Assembly (NCBI RefSeq): GCF_018596315.1
Contig: NZ_JAHEAG010000001.1
Location: forward strand, 496,001 to 560,000
Direction: 5' to 3'
Source: Bradyrhizobium sp. SRL28
Lineage (GTDB): Bacteria; Pseudomonadota; Alphaproteobacteria; Rhizobiales; Xanthobacteraceae
Length of the DNA stretch: 64,000 nucleotides
The notes below the pieces were generated by a model. It saw only the letters and a list, made by a program, of their open reading frames with translations. It made no database searches and had not been told where the DNA came from. The translations under genes were made by a program, and so were the position numbers. Every line of letters starts with the position of its first letter. Positions within the stretch are counted from its first letter, which is position 1. This document shows, in pieces, positions 53,647-60,932 of this stretch.

Positions 53647-53829
53647 ATGTTCATCATCCCCCACGCCGGATTCTTCTACGGCCCGTTCGACACCGCCAAC
53701 GACGCCGCTGCGTTTGTCGCGGACGTCAAGCTCGCCGGGCCGTGGTCGATTGTGAAGCTGCACAATCCTCTCTCGGCCGAAGAGAAGGCCGACATCCTCG
53801 CCCGCTTCAAGCGACAGCATGGGGAGTGA
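53647..53829 (+). CDS. hypothetical island protein (60 aa)
   Basis: Not recognised. A soluble 60-residue protein with GFFYGPFDTANDAAAFVADV and LSAEEKADILARFKRQ, a pattern of a strand-rich head and a C-terminal helix. A GGAGG ribosome site lies upstream of ATG 53647. It is the first gene of the plus-strand island and is 3 bases from the next start. Confidence 0.7.
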   Translation: MFIIPHAGFFYGPFDTANDAAAFVADVKLAGPWSIVKLHNPLSAEEKADILARFKRQHGE

Positions 53830-53832
53830 CCG

Positions 53833-54030
53833 ATGGCCCGCGAAACAATCAACCGGCCCGACTGTGAGAAGGCGTTCTCGTTTGAGGCGGGCACGTGCGA
53901 CGACCCCGGCTGCGGCCTGCACATCATCGCGGAGCGCCGCGACGGCACGGCGATCTGCGAGATCATCATCGGCCGCAAATCGATCCACGGCCTGCTCCAG
54001 ATCATCCACGACGAAGGCCTCGACCTGTAA
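53833..54030 (+). CDS. hypothetical island protein (65 aa)
   Basis: Not recognised. A 65-residue protein with three Cys (CEKAFSFEAGTCDDPGCGLH), so possibly metal-binding, then a regular strand-helix region (CEIIIGRKSIHGLLQIIHDE). It follows the previous gene directly; the next gene has AAAGGAGG upstream. Confidence 0.7.
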   Translation: MARETINRPDCEKAFSFEAGTCDDPGCGLHIIAERRDGTAICEIIIGRKSIHGLLQIIHDEGLDL

Positions 54031-54053
54031 CCACAAAAGCAAAGGAGGAAGAC

Positions 54054-54365
54054 ATGACTGACCACGCCCCTACCCTGCTGTCGTCCCTCGCCGAGCGCGC
54101 CGCCGCCAAGGGCGAATGGTGGAAGGAAGATGCGCTCGACAAGCCCAACGCACTGGCGCTGCCCGCCCGCGTGCTGGCGATCCTCGCTAACGCAGACATC
54201 ACCACCGTCGAGCAGCTCAAGGCCGCCGGTCCGGCCAAGCTCCGCGAACTGCCGCACCTCGGCAAGCAGGCGTTCGAACAGATCATCGAGTTGCTGCGCG
54301 AGCTGGATCGGCAGAACGGCGGAGGCTCGAATGGTCACGAACGCGGACAAGTTACACTGCGCTGA
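54054..54365 (+). CDS. RNA-polymerase alpha-CTD-like helix-hairpin-helix protein
   Basis: A 103-residue protein whose residues about 40-85 (LPARVLAILANADITTVEQL then KAAGPAKLRELPHLGKQAFE and QIIELLRELD) follow the alpha-subunit C-terminal domain of RNA polymerase, including the NLGKxS-type helix-hairpin-helix (here HLGKQAF). The alpha-NTD is absent, so it is a stand-alone DNA- or protein-binding module. The start is fixed by AAAGGAGG before ATG 54054. The end overlaps the next frame. Confidence 0.72.
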   Translation: MTDHAPTLLSSLAERAAAKGEWWKEDALDKPNALALPARVLAILANADITTVEQLKAAGPAKLRELPHLGKQAFEQIIELLRELDRQNGGGSNGHERGQVTLR

Positions 54366-54558
54366 ACGCGAGCTGGCGTTTCGCTTCCGCGTCTACGACC
54401 GCCTCGTGGTGCGCGGCAAGATGACGAAGGCCGAGCAGGAACGCGAGCTGCTCCTGATGTCGGCGATCGTCGAGGACTACCGGGCGCTGGCCTCCGCCGA
54501 CGAGCCAGAGTTCGCGATGTTCATTGAGACCCGGAGGACCGTGGAGCCGCACCGATGA
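54331..54558 (+). CDS. hypothetical island protein (75 aa, helical)
   Basis: Not recognised. A 75-residue helical, charged protein (LHCAERELAFRFRVYDRLVV, KAEQERELLLMSAIVEDYRA). It overlaps the alpha-CTD-like gene by 35 bases in another frame and shares an ATGA with the following gene, which supports real, coupled translation. Confidence 0.65.
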   Translation: MVTNADKLHCAERELAFRFRVYDRLVVRGKMTKAEQERELLLMSAIVEDYRALASADEPEFAMFIETRRTVEPHR

Positions 54559-54734
54559 CCACCAGACAACTCGCCATTCGCTCGCTGCTCACCGTTGGCC
54601 TGCCGTTCATTCTGATCTGGGCCTTCGTCGCCGAGCTGTGGCGCGAATTGAGATCTGCGTTCCGGCACGCATGGCTGGAGGTGCGCGCCAATCTGGAAGC
54701 CTATCACCGCGAGATGCAACGGGACGATTACTGA
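54555..54734 (+). CDS. 59-residue single-span membrane protein
   Basis: ATG 54555 overlaps the preceding stop (ATGA) and its own stop overlaps the next start (TGATG at 54732-54736). The protein has one hydrophobic segment (LTVGLPFILIWAFVAEL, residues about 11-27) and a charged amphipathic tail (EVRANLEAYHREMQRDDY). It may be a small inner-membrane or phage-type accessory protein. Too short for most gene callers. Confidence 0.7.
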   Translation: MTTRQLAIRSLLTVGLPFILIWAFVAELWRELRSAFRHAWLEVRANLEAYHREMQRDDY

Positions 54735-54988
54735 TGAGCACAGAGCTGACGGCCAACGAAGAGTTCATGCTGGTCTGGCTGAGCAAGGAAGATTTCAGCC
54801 AGTACGGCGAATGCCATGGCGCGACGCTCGACGCGCTGATCGCCAAGGGCCTCGCACAGGTTCACGGCGAGGACACCGAGACCAACAACACTTTCATTGC
54901 CAAGGGCCACGGCATCATGTTTCGCGCCGTGTCGCTCACCGACTCCGGACATGCCGTTGTTCTTCTAATCAGGGAGAGAGACTCATGA
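54734..54988 (+). CDS. hypothetical island protein (84 aa)
   Basis: Not recognised. An 84-residue soluble protein (ANEEFMLVWLSKEDFSQYGE, GATLDALIAKGLAQVHGEDT), which could be a small winged-helix: two helices and a C-terminal hairpin. Its start overlaps the previous stop and its stop overlaps the next start (ATGA at 54985-54988). Confidence 0.7.
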   Translation: MSTELTANEEFMLVWLSKEDFSQYGECHGATLDALIAKGLAQVHGEDTETNNTFIAKGHGIMFRAVSLTDSGHAVVLLIRERDS

Positions 54989-55698
54989 ACCAAACCGCCG
55001 CCGTGTACAACCGCTCGATCAACGCTGGCTCGATGCCGGACCGCATCCGCCGTCTGCCGATAAGCCCTCAAGGTTTTCCGGTGCCCTACTTCGTGACGTG
55101 GTTCAAGAACGGCGAGCCCTGCGACGACGGCGAAGGCGAGCCCGACTTCCGCGTCATCGAAGCGCGCAAGATGAAGAAGGCGATGGCGCAGCACCTGTGC
55201 TGGGTCTGCGGCGGCGTTCTCGGTGTGCATAAATCATTCACGATTGGACCAATGTGTTGCGTCACGCGCACGATTTCAGAACCTCCGAGCCACAGGGACT
55301 GTTCTATTTTTTCGGCGACCGCATGTCCGTTCTTGAGCAAGCCGATGTCTCGCCGCAACGAGCGCGGCATCTACGACCTCAACGGCGACATGCTCGGCGG
55401 TCTGCAGGAGCCAGCAGGCCACGGACTGAAGCGCAACCCCGGCGCGGTCTGTGTCTGGACCACCAAGACCTATCACCCGTTCAAGCCACCGGGCGGCGGC
55501 ATGCTGTTCAGTCTTGGCCGTCCGACTGAGGTGCTGTGGTTTGCCGAAGGCCGCAAGGCGACGCGCAGGGAGATCATGGCATCCATCGATTCCGGTTACC
55601 CGTTGCTGGAGGAGATCGCGCGCGAGGAAGGTCCCGACGCGATGGCCGCGCTCAAGATCCAGCGCGAGGTGGCGATGGCGCTGGTGCCTGATCGATGA
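54985..55698 (+). CDS. phage-type zinc-binding hypothetical protein (237 aa)
   Basis: A 237-residue protein with multiple Cys/His pairs: LCWVCGGVLGVHKSF, GPMCCVTRTISEPPSHRDCS, TACPFLSKPMSRRNERG. This Cys-rich core preceded by MPDRIRRLPISPQGFPVPYF recalls a protein family I associate with prophages and integrative islands of alphaproteobacteria; its role is unknown. Its stop overlaps the next gene (ATGA at 55695-55698). Confidence 0.75.
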   Translation: MNQTAAVYNRSINAGSMPDRIRRLPISPQGFPVPYFVTWFKNGEPCDDGEGEPDFRVIEARKMKKAMAQHLCWVCGGVLGVHKSFTIGPMCCVTRTISEPPSHRDCSIFSATACPFLSKPMSRRNERGIYDLNGDMLGGLQEPAGHGLKRNPGAVCVWTTKTYHPFKPPGGGMLFSLGRPTEVLWFAEGRKATRREIMASIDSGYPLLEEIAREEGPDAMAALKIQREVAMALVPDR

Positions 55699-55865
55699 CC
55701 CCGAGCGAGCGAGGGCAAAAAGTCTGGCGCGAGAATATCGGACGCGGCATGAAGCGGGCCGCCGCACATCGCGCGCTGTTGGAAGACAGCCTGCCCAATC
55801 CGTTCATGCCACCCGTCACCAAGAAGAAACCGACGGCAAAGAAAAAGGTGCGGCGACGACCATGA
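55695..55865 (+). CDS. small basic island protein (56 aa)
   Basis: A 56-residue protein rich in Lys and Arg: SERGQKVWRENIGRGMKRAA and the tail VTKKKPTAKKKVRRRP, so probably nucleic-acid binding. It starts inside the previous stop and ends inside the next start (ATGA at 55862-55865). Shorter than the usual length cut-off, hence easily missed. Confidence 0.65.
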   Translation: MTPSERGQKVWRENIGRGMKRAAAHRALLEDSLPNPFMPPVTKKKPTAKKKVRRRP

Positions 55866-56107
55866 CCCCGCAAGAGATTCACAATCGCGACGTCGGCGGC
55901 ATCGTCAAGGCGATCATCAAGCCGACGCTGGAGGCCGGGCACGACTTCACCAGCGTGCTGGTGATCCTCGAAAGCGTCATCGTCGGCGTGATGTTGTTCG
56001 CGGTCAGGATCGGTTATGGCAACGACGAGCGCGTGCTCGACAGACTGATGGAAGGCGTCAAGACCCGGCTGGAGGAGCAGCGGGCCAAGAACGCGAAAAG
56101 TAATTGA
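55862..56107 (+). CDS. small membrane-associated island protein (81 aa)
   Basis: An 81-residue protein with one hydrophobic stretch (FTSVLVILESVIVGVMLFAV, residues about 29-48) between charged ends (MTPQEIHNRDVGGIVKAIIK and LEEQRAKNAKSN). Not recognised. It is translationally coupled to the upstream basic protein. Confidence 0.7.
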   Translation: MTPQEIHNRDVGGIVKAIIKPTLEAGHDFTSVLVILESVIVGVMLFAVRIGYGNDERVLDRLMEGVKTRLEEQRAKNAKSN

Positions 56108-56108
56108 G

Positions 56109-56321
56109 ATGCGTGCCCCGCCGAATTGCCAGCACCTCGACAATCATCGCGGCTGTCGCGTGCATCGGCCGCACTGGCTGATCGCGGCGCTGTTTCCCAA
56201 TGCGCGGCCGGGCTGCATCCTCGACCGCGAGATGCCGCCGCGCGATGGCGAATGGACCTGTCCGGACCAGAAGCCGTTCCCGCGTCCGGCCGGTCCGCCG
56301 CCAAGCCCGAAAAAAAGTTGA
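56109..56321 (+). CDS. Cys-containing hypothetical island protein (70 aa)
   Basis: A 70-residue protein with four Cys (CQHLDNHRGCRVHRP, RPGCILDREMPPRDGEWTC), a pattern that could hold a metal. ATG 56109 lies one base after the previous stop; no strong ribosome site. The C-terminus is Pro-rich. It is the last gene before the first of two matching promoters. Confidence 0.6.
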   Translation: MRAPPNCQHLDNHRGCRVHRPHWLIAALFPNARPGCILDREMPPRDGEWTCPDQKPFPRPAGPPPSPKKS

Positions 56322-56330
56322 CTCTGCCTC

Positions 56331-56359
56331 TTGCAGCATAGGTCAAAACGGCCTATGTA
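56331..56359 (+). promoter_or_regulatory. island promoter/operator, copy 1
   Basis: TTGCAG (56331-56336) and TATGTA (56354-56359) are spaced by 17 bases. Between and over them lies ATAGG (56338-56342) - TCAAAACGG - CCTAT (56352-56356), an inverted repeat. The same operator core recurs at 57396. A repressor bound there would block the -10 box. It drives the gene starting at 56380. Confidence 0.72.
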
Positions 56360-56379
56360 TACGGCGAAGGAGAGTTCCA

Positions 56380-57360
56380 ATGGCCCCGCGTAAAGACATC
56401 CACCGCCCCGCCGCAATCGAGCCCGCCGACTATGTGTTCGTCGCGTTCGACTATTTGCCAAGTGATGGCGACCCGCTCGGCGCGGCAATGTTCCTCGCTG
56501 AACAGCGCAAGTACAAGCGTGCCCACATGGAGAAATCCGGCGGCTTCTACAGCCAGCACGAGCATGGTGGCCTGTGCCACATCTGCGGCTCGGTGAACGC
56601 GATCTATTCGGCGTCGTTTTACCACGCGAAAAGCAACAGCTACATCAAGGCCGGTCTCGACTGCGCCCAGAAGCTGGAATGCGAAGGCATCGACGCGTTC
56701 CGCAAGAACGTCAAGAAGGCCAAGGAAGCCGCCGCCGGTAAGCGCAAGGCCGCCGCGATCCTCGCGGAAGCTGGTCTCAGCAAGGCGTGGGAGCTGTATG
56801 AGGCCGACGCCGCCGCGCGGAAGGCCCACGCTGCCGCCTACAAGGAATGGCGGGAAGCTGGCAACAGCGACGACGAAGAGGACGGCGCTCCGAAGTTCAA
56901 GGAGTACAGCCGCGACGAGCTGATTGTTCAGGACATGGTGTCGAAAGTCGTGAAGTACGGCAACGCGCCCTCCGAGAAGGCGCAGGCCTTCCTGAAGCTC
57001 CTGCTCGACCGGATCGAGCGCGCTCCGGAGATCGCCGCCGAGAAGGCCGCCGCCAAGGCGCTGGAGATGGCGAACGCCAAGCCGGTGCCTGCGGTCGAGG
57101 GCCGGATGGTGGTCAAGGGCGAAGTGCTCTCGATCCGCGAGCAGGAAGGCTTCTATGGCATCCAGCACAAGATGCTGGTCAAGGCGGCCGATGGCTGGAA
57201 GGTCTGGGGTTCCGTCCCCTCCTCCATCTTGGGCGAGGTCGAGCGTGGCTCGGTGGTTGAGTTTAACGCCTCACTCAAGCAGAGCGATAATGACGAATAC
57301 TTCGGCTTCTTCAGCCGCCCGTCAAAAGCCAAGGTTCTCAAGGCCTTGTTGGCGGCCTGA
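56380..57360 (+). CDS. hypothetical island protein with zinc-knuckle-like motif (326 aa)
   Basis: A 326-residue protein. Near residues 65-95 it has GGLCHICGSVNAIYSASFYH and GLDCAQKL, a CxxC...H...C likely metal site. The middle is Ala/Lys-rich and helical (EAAAGKRKAAAILAEAGLSK), the C-terminal part is an OB-like or beta-rich domain (VVKGEVLSIREQEGFYGIQH). It is not recognised beyond this; a nucleic-acid-binding phage protein is plausible. AAGGAG precedes ATG 56380, and the promoter/operator lies just upstream. Confidence 0.75.
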   Translation: MAPRKDIHRPAAIEPADYVFVAFDYLPSDGDPLGAAMFLAEQRKYKRAHMEKSGGFYSQHEHGGLCHICGSVNAIYSASFYHAKSNSYIKAGLDCAQKLECEGIDAFRKNVKKAKEAAAGKRKAAAILAEAGLSKAWELYEADAAARKAHAAAYKEWREAGNSDDEEDGAPKFKEYSRDELIVQDMVSKVVKYGNAPSEKAQAFLKLLLDRIERAPEIAAEKAAAKALEMANAKPVPAVEGRMVVKGEVLSIREQEGFYGIQHKMLVKAADGWKVWGSVPSSILGEVERGSVVEFNASLKQSDNDEYFGFFSRPSKAKVLKALLAA

Positions 57361-57390
57361 AAATAAGTTGGGAAACCGCGATATGGTCCC

Positions 57391-57419
57391 TTGTCATAGG
57401 TCAAAACGGCCTATATAAA
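57391..57419 (+). promoter_or_regulatory. island promoter/operator, copy 2
   Basis: TTGTCA (57391-57396), 17 bases, TATAAA (57414-57419). The same operator core ATAGG - TCAAAACGG - CCTAT sits at 57396-57414, identical over 19 bases to copy 1. The promoter drives the gene at 57447. Two copies of an identical operator over two strong promoters mark a repressor-controlled island. Confidence 0.75.
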
Positions 57420-57446
57420 GGTGAGGTCGGAAGGAAAGGAAAGAAC

Positions 57447-58457
57447 GTGGACTTCGCCAAGATCAGCCCCCACCTCTCGGAACGCCGCCCCGGTCAGTTT
57501 GAACGGTCGGTCGGCGAGCTGCAGGCCGCCGTTGCCGCTGGCATGGTGCCGAACAAGATGTTCGTCGATGTGAAAGACAGTATCAATCGCGCCATCGAGC
57601 AGGCCGCCAAATCGTTCCTCGATTCCGGCCCGCACATCAAGGGTCGCAACGGCGAGGCCCACCATCAGAGCGATTGGTGGCTGAACGCCTACGATGCCGA
57701 CGCCTTCGTGAGCGGCGCGCACAACCTTCCCGCCGCCCTGAAGCGCGCCCAGAAGCACGGTGGCCTGTCCGCCTATGCCGAGTTCATCTCGGCCCTGATG
57801 CCGCTGCGCGAAATGCTGGAGAACGCCAAGCCGCTGATCAAGAAGCGCAACGAATTGCCGAAGGTTCGTTCGGCCGCCCAGATCGCTGACGACAGCAAGC
57901 GGATGCACTGCCAGTGTTGCGGTCGCGCGATCTTGGCGAATCAAGGCTCGATTGCCCACCACGGCTACGAGCGGCCGGAAGCCTACTACCAGACGGCCTC
58001 GTGCATGGGCGCGAAGCGGTTGCCGTTCGAAGTTGACCGTTCCGCCCTCGGTGAGATGATCAGTTACATGCGTGATCGTCTGGCCCGGAACGAAAAGCAT
58101 CGCGCCGCGATCAAGAGCGAAAAGCTCCCCATCGTGTTCGACTACGAGAGCCAGTTGATCGGCCCCTCGCAGTTTCAACAGTTCGGTCGCTGGGTTAAGT
58201 GGCCCGTCGTGAAGCGTTCGTTCAACGTTTCAAGAGAGAGCTTTGAAGAATTCAAAAAGGGACCGGGAAGCAATTCGAGCTACGGGCAGGACTACGAAGC
58301 CTACAAGGCGCGTCACATCGAATACCTGTCCGACGCGATCAAGAACCTGAAGCGCCACATCGCGGAAGAGCAGGCGCGCTACGACGGTTGGAAGCAGTCA
58401 CACGAATGGAAGGGCGACGAATGGGTCGCTCTCAAGAAGGAGAAGGCGAAAGCATGA
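57447..58457 (+). CDS. hypothetical island protein with Cys/His cluster (336 aa)
   Basis: A 336-residue protein. The middle holds RMHCQCCGRAILANQGSIAH, HGYERPEAYYQTASCMGAKR, a likely zinc site; flanking regions are helical and charged (MRDRLARNEKHRAAIKSEKL, LSDAIKNLKRHIAEEQARYD). I recognise no catalytic motif. The start is a GTG at 57447 preceded by AAGGAAAGGA. Its stop overlaps the next ATG (ATGA). It is under promoter copy 2. Confidence 0.75.
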   Translation: MDFAKISPHLSERRPGQFERSVGELQAAVAAGMVPNKMFVDVKDSINRAIEQAAKSFLDSGPHIKGRNGEAHHQSDWWLNAYDADAFVSGAHNLPAALKRAQKHGGLSAYAEFISALMPLREMLENAKPLIKKRNELPKVRSAAQIADDSKRMHCQCCGRAILANQGSIAHHGYERPEAYYQTASCMGAKRLPFEVDRSALGEMISYMRDRLARNEKHRAAIKSEKLPIVFDYESQLIGPSQFQQFGRWVKWPVVKRSFNVSRESFEEFKKGPGSNSSYGQDYEAYKARHIEYLSDAIKNLKRHIAEEQARYDGWKQSHEWKGDEWVALKKEKAKA

Positions 58458-58681
58458 AGCAGTATCGTTTAGGCTCGGCCGAGTTCGTCTCGGCCCCCGG
58501 CTTGGTTCGCTGGGCGATCAACGGAGCGGCGTTCGAAGACGATCGCCCGGCCATGATCAACGTGGTCGCGTCTACGTGGAACGTGCCGCCGGAAGCTGCG
58601 AAGGCGCTGCTGTTGCAGCAAGTGCCGTACAGCGTCGAAGGGGAGACGGTCGTCTTCGCCTTCGGGAAGGAGGCCTCGTGA
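58454..58681 (+). CDS. hypothetical island protein (75 aa)
   Basis: Not recognised. A 75-residue protein (YRLGSAEFVSAPGLVRWAIN, PPEAAKALLLQQVPYSVEGE), starting inside the previous stop and ending inside the next start (GTGA at 58678). It may be a small helical DNA-associated protein; nothing more can be read. Confidence 0.7.
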   Translation: MKQYRLGSAEFVSAPGLVRWAINGAAFEDDRPAMINVVASTWNVPPEAAKALLLQQVPYSVEGETVVFAFGKEAS

Positions 58682-58863
58682 GCCATCGCATTATGCCCTG
58701 CCCCTGCGGAAGCGGGCTCGACAGCTACTGGCAGAACGACGCACGAGGCATCCCTCTGTGCCGTACCTGTCACAAGTGCCACAAGGCGAAGATGAAGACG
58801 TACCGTCCGGACGTCCTCACGGACTCTAACTACTGGGCTGACGAAGCCATCGAGGAGGACTGA
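58678..58863 (+). CDS. zinc-ribbon-like island protein (61 aa)
   Basis: A 61-residue protein with two Cys pairs, MPCPCGSGLDSYWQ and CRTCHKCHKAKMK: a treble-clef-like zinc ribbon. The GTG at 58678 overlaps the previous stop; ATG 58693 is an alternative. It may bind nucleic acid. The next gene is 2 bases downstream. Confidence 0.7.
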   Translation: MSHRIMPCPCGSGLDSYWQNDARGIPLCRTCHKCHKAKMKTYRPDVLTDSNYWADEAIEED

Positions 58864-58865
58864 TT

Positions 58866-59384
58866 TTGAATGCTCTAGAACATCTGACGTTTATTCTAAG
58901 TCGGCGCATCGAAGAAACCGGCGGCAGCGAAGAGCTGTTATCGATGGTCCGCGAGCTGCTCTCGGCGGCCATCGCGTTGCCCGAAGAAGAAGGAAACAGC
59001 GAGCCATTGCTGGCGCTGAACGTCGATTGGACGCAGCGCTATTTGCCGCCCGTCGTGGATTATCCGGCGCTGTACGTCATTCTCGCGGGCAACACGGGTT
59101 ACCACAAGATCGGCAAATCGAATGTCCCGCCCAATCGCGTGAGAGACCTGCAGACCGGAAATCACGAGCAACTGGTGATCGTCCATATTGAACATGGCGA
59201 AGATGAAGGAGAGGCTGAGAGACTGGAGGGGAGAGTGCATGACATTCTGGACCAGTATCGCTCTCCATTTAGTCGAGAGTGGTTCAATGTCACGCTCGAT
59301 CAAGCCAAGGCGGCAATCGCACAAGCCAGAACTGAAGAGGTGCAGGCGCTGTACGGTGCTCTCTACGTCGCGCCAAGCGTCTGA
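58866..59384 (+). CDS. GIY-YIG-like protein of the T5orf172/MUG113 type
   Basis: A 172-residue protein. From about residue 70 it shows the T5orf172/MUG113 pattern: YPALYVILAGNTGYHKIGKS, NVPPNRVRDLQTGNHEQLVI, EAERLEGRVHDILDQYRSPF and SREWFNVTLDQA. This family is a divergent GIY-YIG nuclease-like fold frequent in phages. The N-terminal 65 residues are helical. TTG 58866 is the frame start; no strong ribosome site, so the start is uncertain. Confidence 0.75.
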   Translation: MNALEHLTFILSRRIEETGGSEELLSMVRELLSAAIALPEEEGNSEPLLALNVDWTQRYLPPVVDYPALYVILAGNTGYHKIGKSNVPPNRVRDLQTGNHEQLVIVHIEHGEDEGEAERLEGRVHDILDQYRSPFSREWFNVTLDQAKAAIAQARTEEVQALYGALYVAPSV

Positions 59385-59420
59385 AGAGCATTTCTCGAAA
59401 CACTTTTAGAAGGAGACAAA

Positions 59421-59615
59421 GTGACTAACGACAGACTTCAACTGCTCGCAGCATGGGTTCGCCGCGAGCGCCGAGAAAGGACGGATGTAAACGAAGTGAT
59501 CGAATACGCCAACGACATCGGCATCACCATGGACGCGCACGACGCCATCGACCTGTTTCACTACATCAACAACGGAGAAGACCAACATGAGCGACATTAC
59601 GAACCAGCATCTTGA
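59421..59615 (+). CDS. hypothetical island protein (64 aa)
   Basis: Not recognised. A 64-residue charged helical protein (QLLAAWVRRERRERTDVNEV, GITMDAHDAIDLFHYINNGE). The GTG start follows AAGGAG. Its end overlaps the next gene by 29 bases in another frame. Confidence 0.65.
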   Translation: MTNDRLQLLAAWVRRERRERTDVNEVIEYANDIGITMDAHDAIDLFHYINNGEDQHERHYEPAS

Positions 59616-59886
59616 AGCGGCGATCATCGACCAAAAGGTCGCTGGCGAGTTTGCGGGCAAGACCTACGCCTTCGTCGCCGTCATCAACGACGGCCAGTAC
59701 AAGCTCGGTGTCGCCGTCGCCAACGAACAGGGCTACAGCGCGATCTACGGGAAGACGTTCGACGGCCACGACGAGGCCAAGCAATGGGCAGACGGATTGA
59801 ACGCGCACATCGGCCTGTCAAAGGACGCGGCGCTCGACATCGTCGGCTCGTCCATGTTCGGGCGTGGGAAGCGCGTCGGAGGATAA
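59587..59886 (+). CDS. hypothetical island protein (99 aa)
   Basis: Not recognised. A 99-residue alpha/beta protein (KTYAFVAVINDGQYKLGVAV, YSAIYGKTFDGHDEAKQWAD). A GGAGAAG ribosome site precedes ATG 59587. Followed after 4 bases by the HTH gene. Confidence 0.7.
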   Translation: MSDITNQHLEAAIIDQKVAGEFAGKTYAFVAVINDGQYKLGVAVANEQGYSAIYGKTFDGHDEAKQWADGLNAHIGLSKDAALDIVGSSMFGRGKRVGG

Positions 59887-59890
59887 ACCA

Positions 59891-60097
59891 ATGACCAAGA
59901 AGCCGAAGCCAATGTCGGAGAAGCAATTCAAGGCCGCGCTCAAACGGCTCGGCCTGACCGTCGCGAGCCAGCAAACCTCTCGGCTGCTTGGCGTGGGCAT
60001 CCGTCATAACATGCGGATCGCCAAGGGCGAGAAGCCGGTCCCTCGGCCGATTGAGTTACTCCTGAAGATGTACCTCCAGCACGGGGTCGGTGAATGA
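59891..60097 (+). CDS. small helix-turn-helix protein (68 aa), XRE/Cro-like
   Basis: A 68-residue protein with MSEKQFKAALKRLGLTVASQ then TSRLLGVGIRHNMRIAKGEK and PVPRPIELLLKMYLQ: a HTH with the PVPRPIELLLKMYLQH-type end seen in small Cro/XRE-like phage regulators. A candidate repressor for the ATAGG-CCTAT operators. Its stop overlaps the next start (ATGA at 60094-60097). Confidence 0.72.
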   Translation: MTKKPKPMSEKQFKAALKRLGLTVASQQTSRLLGVGIRHNMRIAKGEKPVPRPIELLLKMYLQHGVGE

Positions 60098-60573
60098 TCG
60101 CCCTGAAGGCTCTGATCGAGTTCGCCTCGACGCAGGCGGGGAAGCTCTTCCGCAGGCAAGGCATCCTCTATCCGCTGTATCACTGCATCAGGGCAGACGG
60201 CGAGACGACGATTCTGAATCAGTTCGATCAGGACAAGGATTTGAGCGTCGCCATGACGAAGGCGTGGATGCATCTCAACGACATCGACACCTACGTTTTC
60301 ATGGACGAGGCGTGGATTCTGGACACCACAAAAAGCGGCAGCCCGGAGCCGGATCTGGAGTGGATCAAGCGTCACGGCGTGAGCAAGCATCCAGACCGCC
60401 GCGAGGTCGTGATGTTCTCGGCCGAGAACCTGCGCGGCGAGCGGTTGACGGCGAAGCGCTTCATTCTGCGCCCGGAGATCGGCAAGCCGACGCTGGCCCC
60501 GCTCGTGATCGACGAGCCCTTCGAACACTCTGAAGGCCGAATGGTCGGCCTGCTCAACTGGGAGAAAAAATGA
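60094..60573 (+). CDS. hypothetical island protein (159 aa)
   Basis: Not recognised. A 159-residue soluble protein (YPLYHCIRADGETTILNQFD, MHLNDIDTYVFMDEAWILDT, REVVMFSAENLRGERLTAKR). It is coupled to the upstream HTH gene by ATGA and to the next gene by ATGA (60570-60573). Confidence 0.7.
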   Translation: MIALKALIEFASTQAGKLFRRQGILYPLYHCIRADGETTILNQFDQDKDLSVAMTKAWMHLNDIDTYVFMDEAWILDTTKSGSPEPDLEWIKRHGVSKHPDRREVVMFSAENLRGERLTAKRFILRPEIGKPTLAPLVIDEPFEHSEGRMVGLLNWEKK

Positions 60574-60815
60574 AGATCCTGTTAACCCTGCTCACGCTCG
60601 CCGCCCTCTCGTGCGACGCCTCGGCGCAGTCGCGTCAATACTACGATAGTTCAGGCAGGAGCGTCGGCCGCTCTTCGACCGACAGCCAAGGCACGACGAC
60701 GTTCTACGACGCGGGCGGACGAGTCACCGGCAGAGAATCCAAAAGTGGCAATACGACGACGATCTACGACGCAGCCGGGAGGAATGTCGGAAGAGCGACC
60801 AACGGGGCACGTTGA
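60570..60815 (+). CDS. secreted YD-repeat-like small protein (81 aa)
   Basis: An 81-residue protein with a signal peptide (ILLTLLTLAALSCDASA, cut near ASAQ) and three imperfect repeats of about 20 residues: YYDSSGRSVGR, FYDAGGRVTGR and IYDAAGRNVGR, each followed by a Ser/Thr-rich linker. The YDxxGRxxGR unit recalls YD/RHS-type strands. An exported protein is unexpected among early-type island genes. Confidence 0.7.
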   Translation: MKILLTLLTLAALSCDASAQSRQYYDSSGRSVGRSSTDSQGTTTFYDAGGRVTGRESKSGNTTTIYDAAGRNVGRATNGAR

Positions 60816-60932
60816 GTATGCCGAAAGTGCCAAACGTGACAAAAGGTCGGGACGACTGGCGAATTCTTCTTGAGGTACAACCAAAGCTGGCTTTAGGTTA
60901 GCGGCGTTCGTCAGGCAAAGGAAGGGACAACC

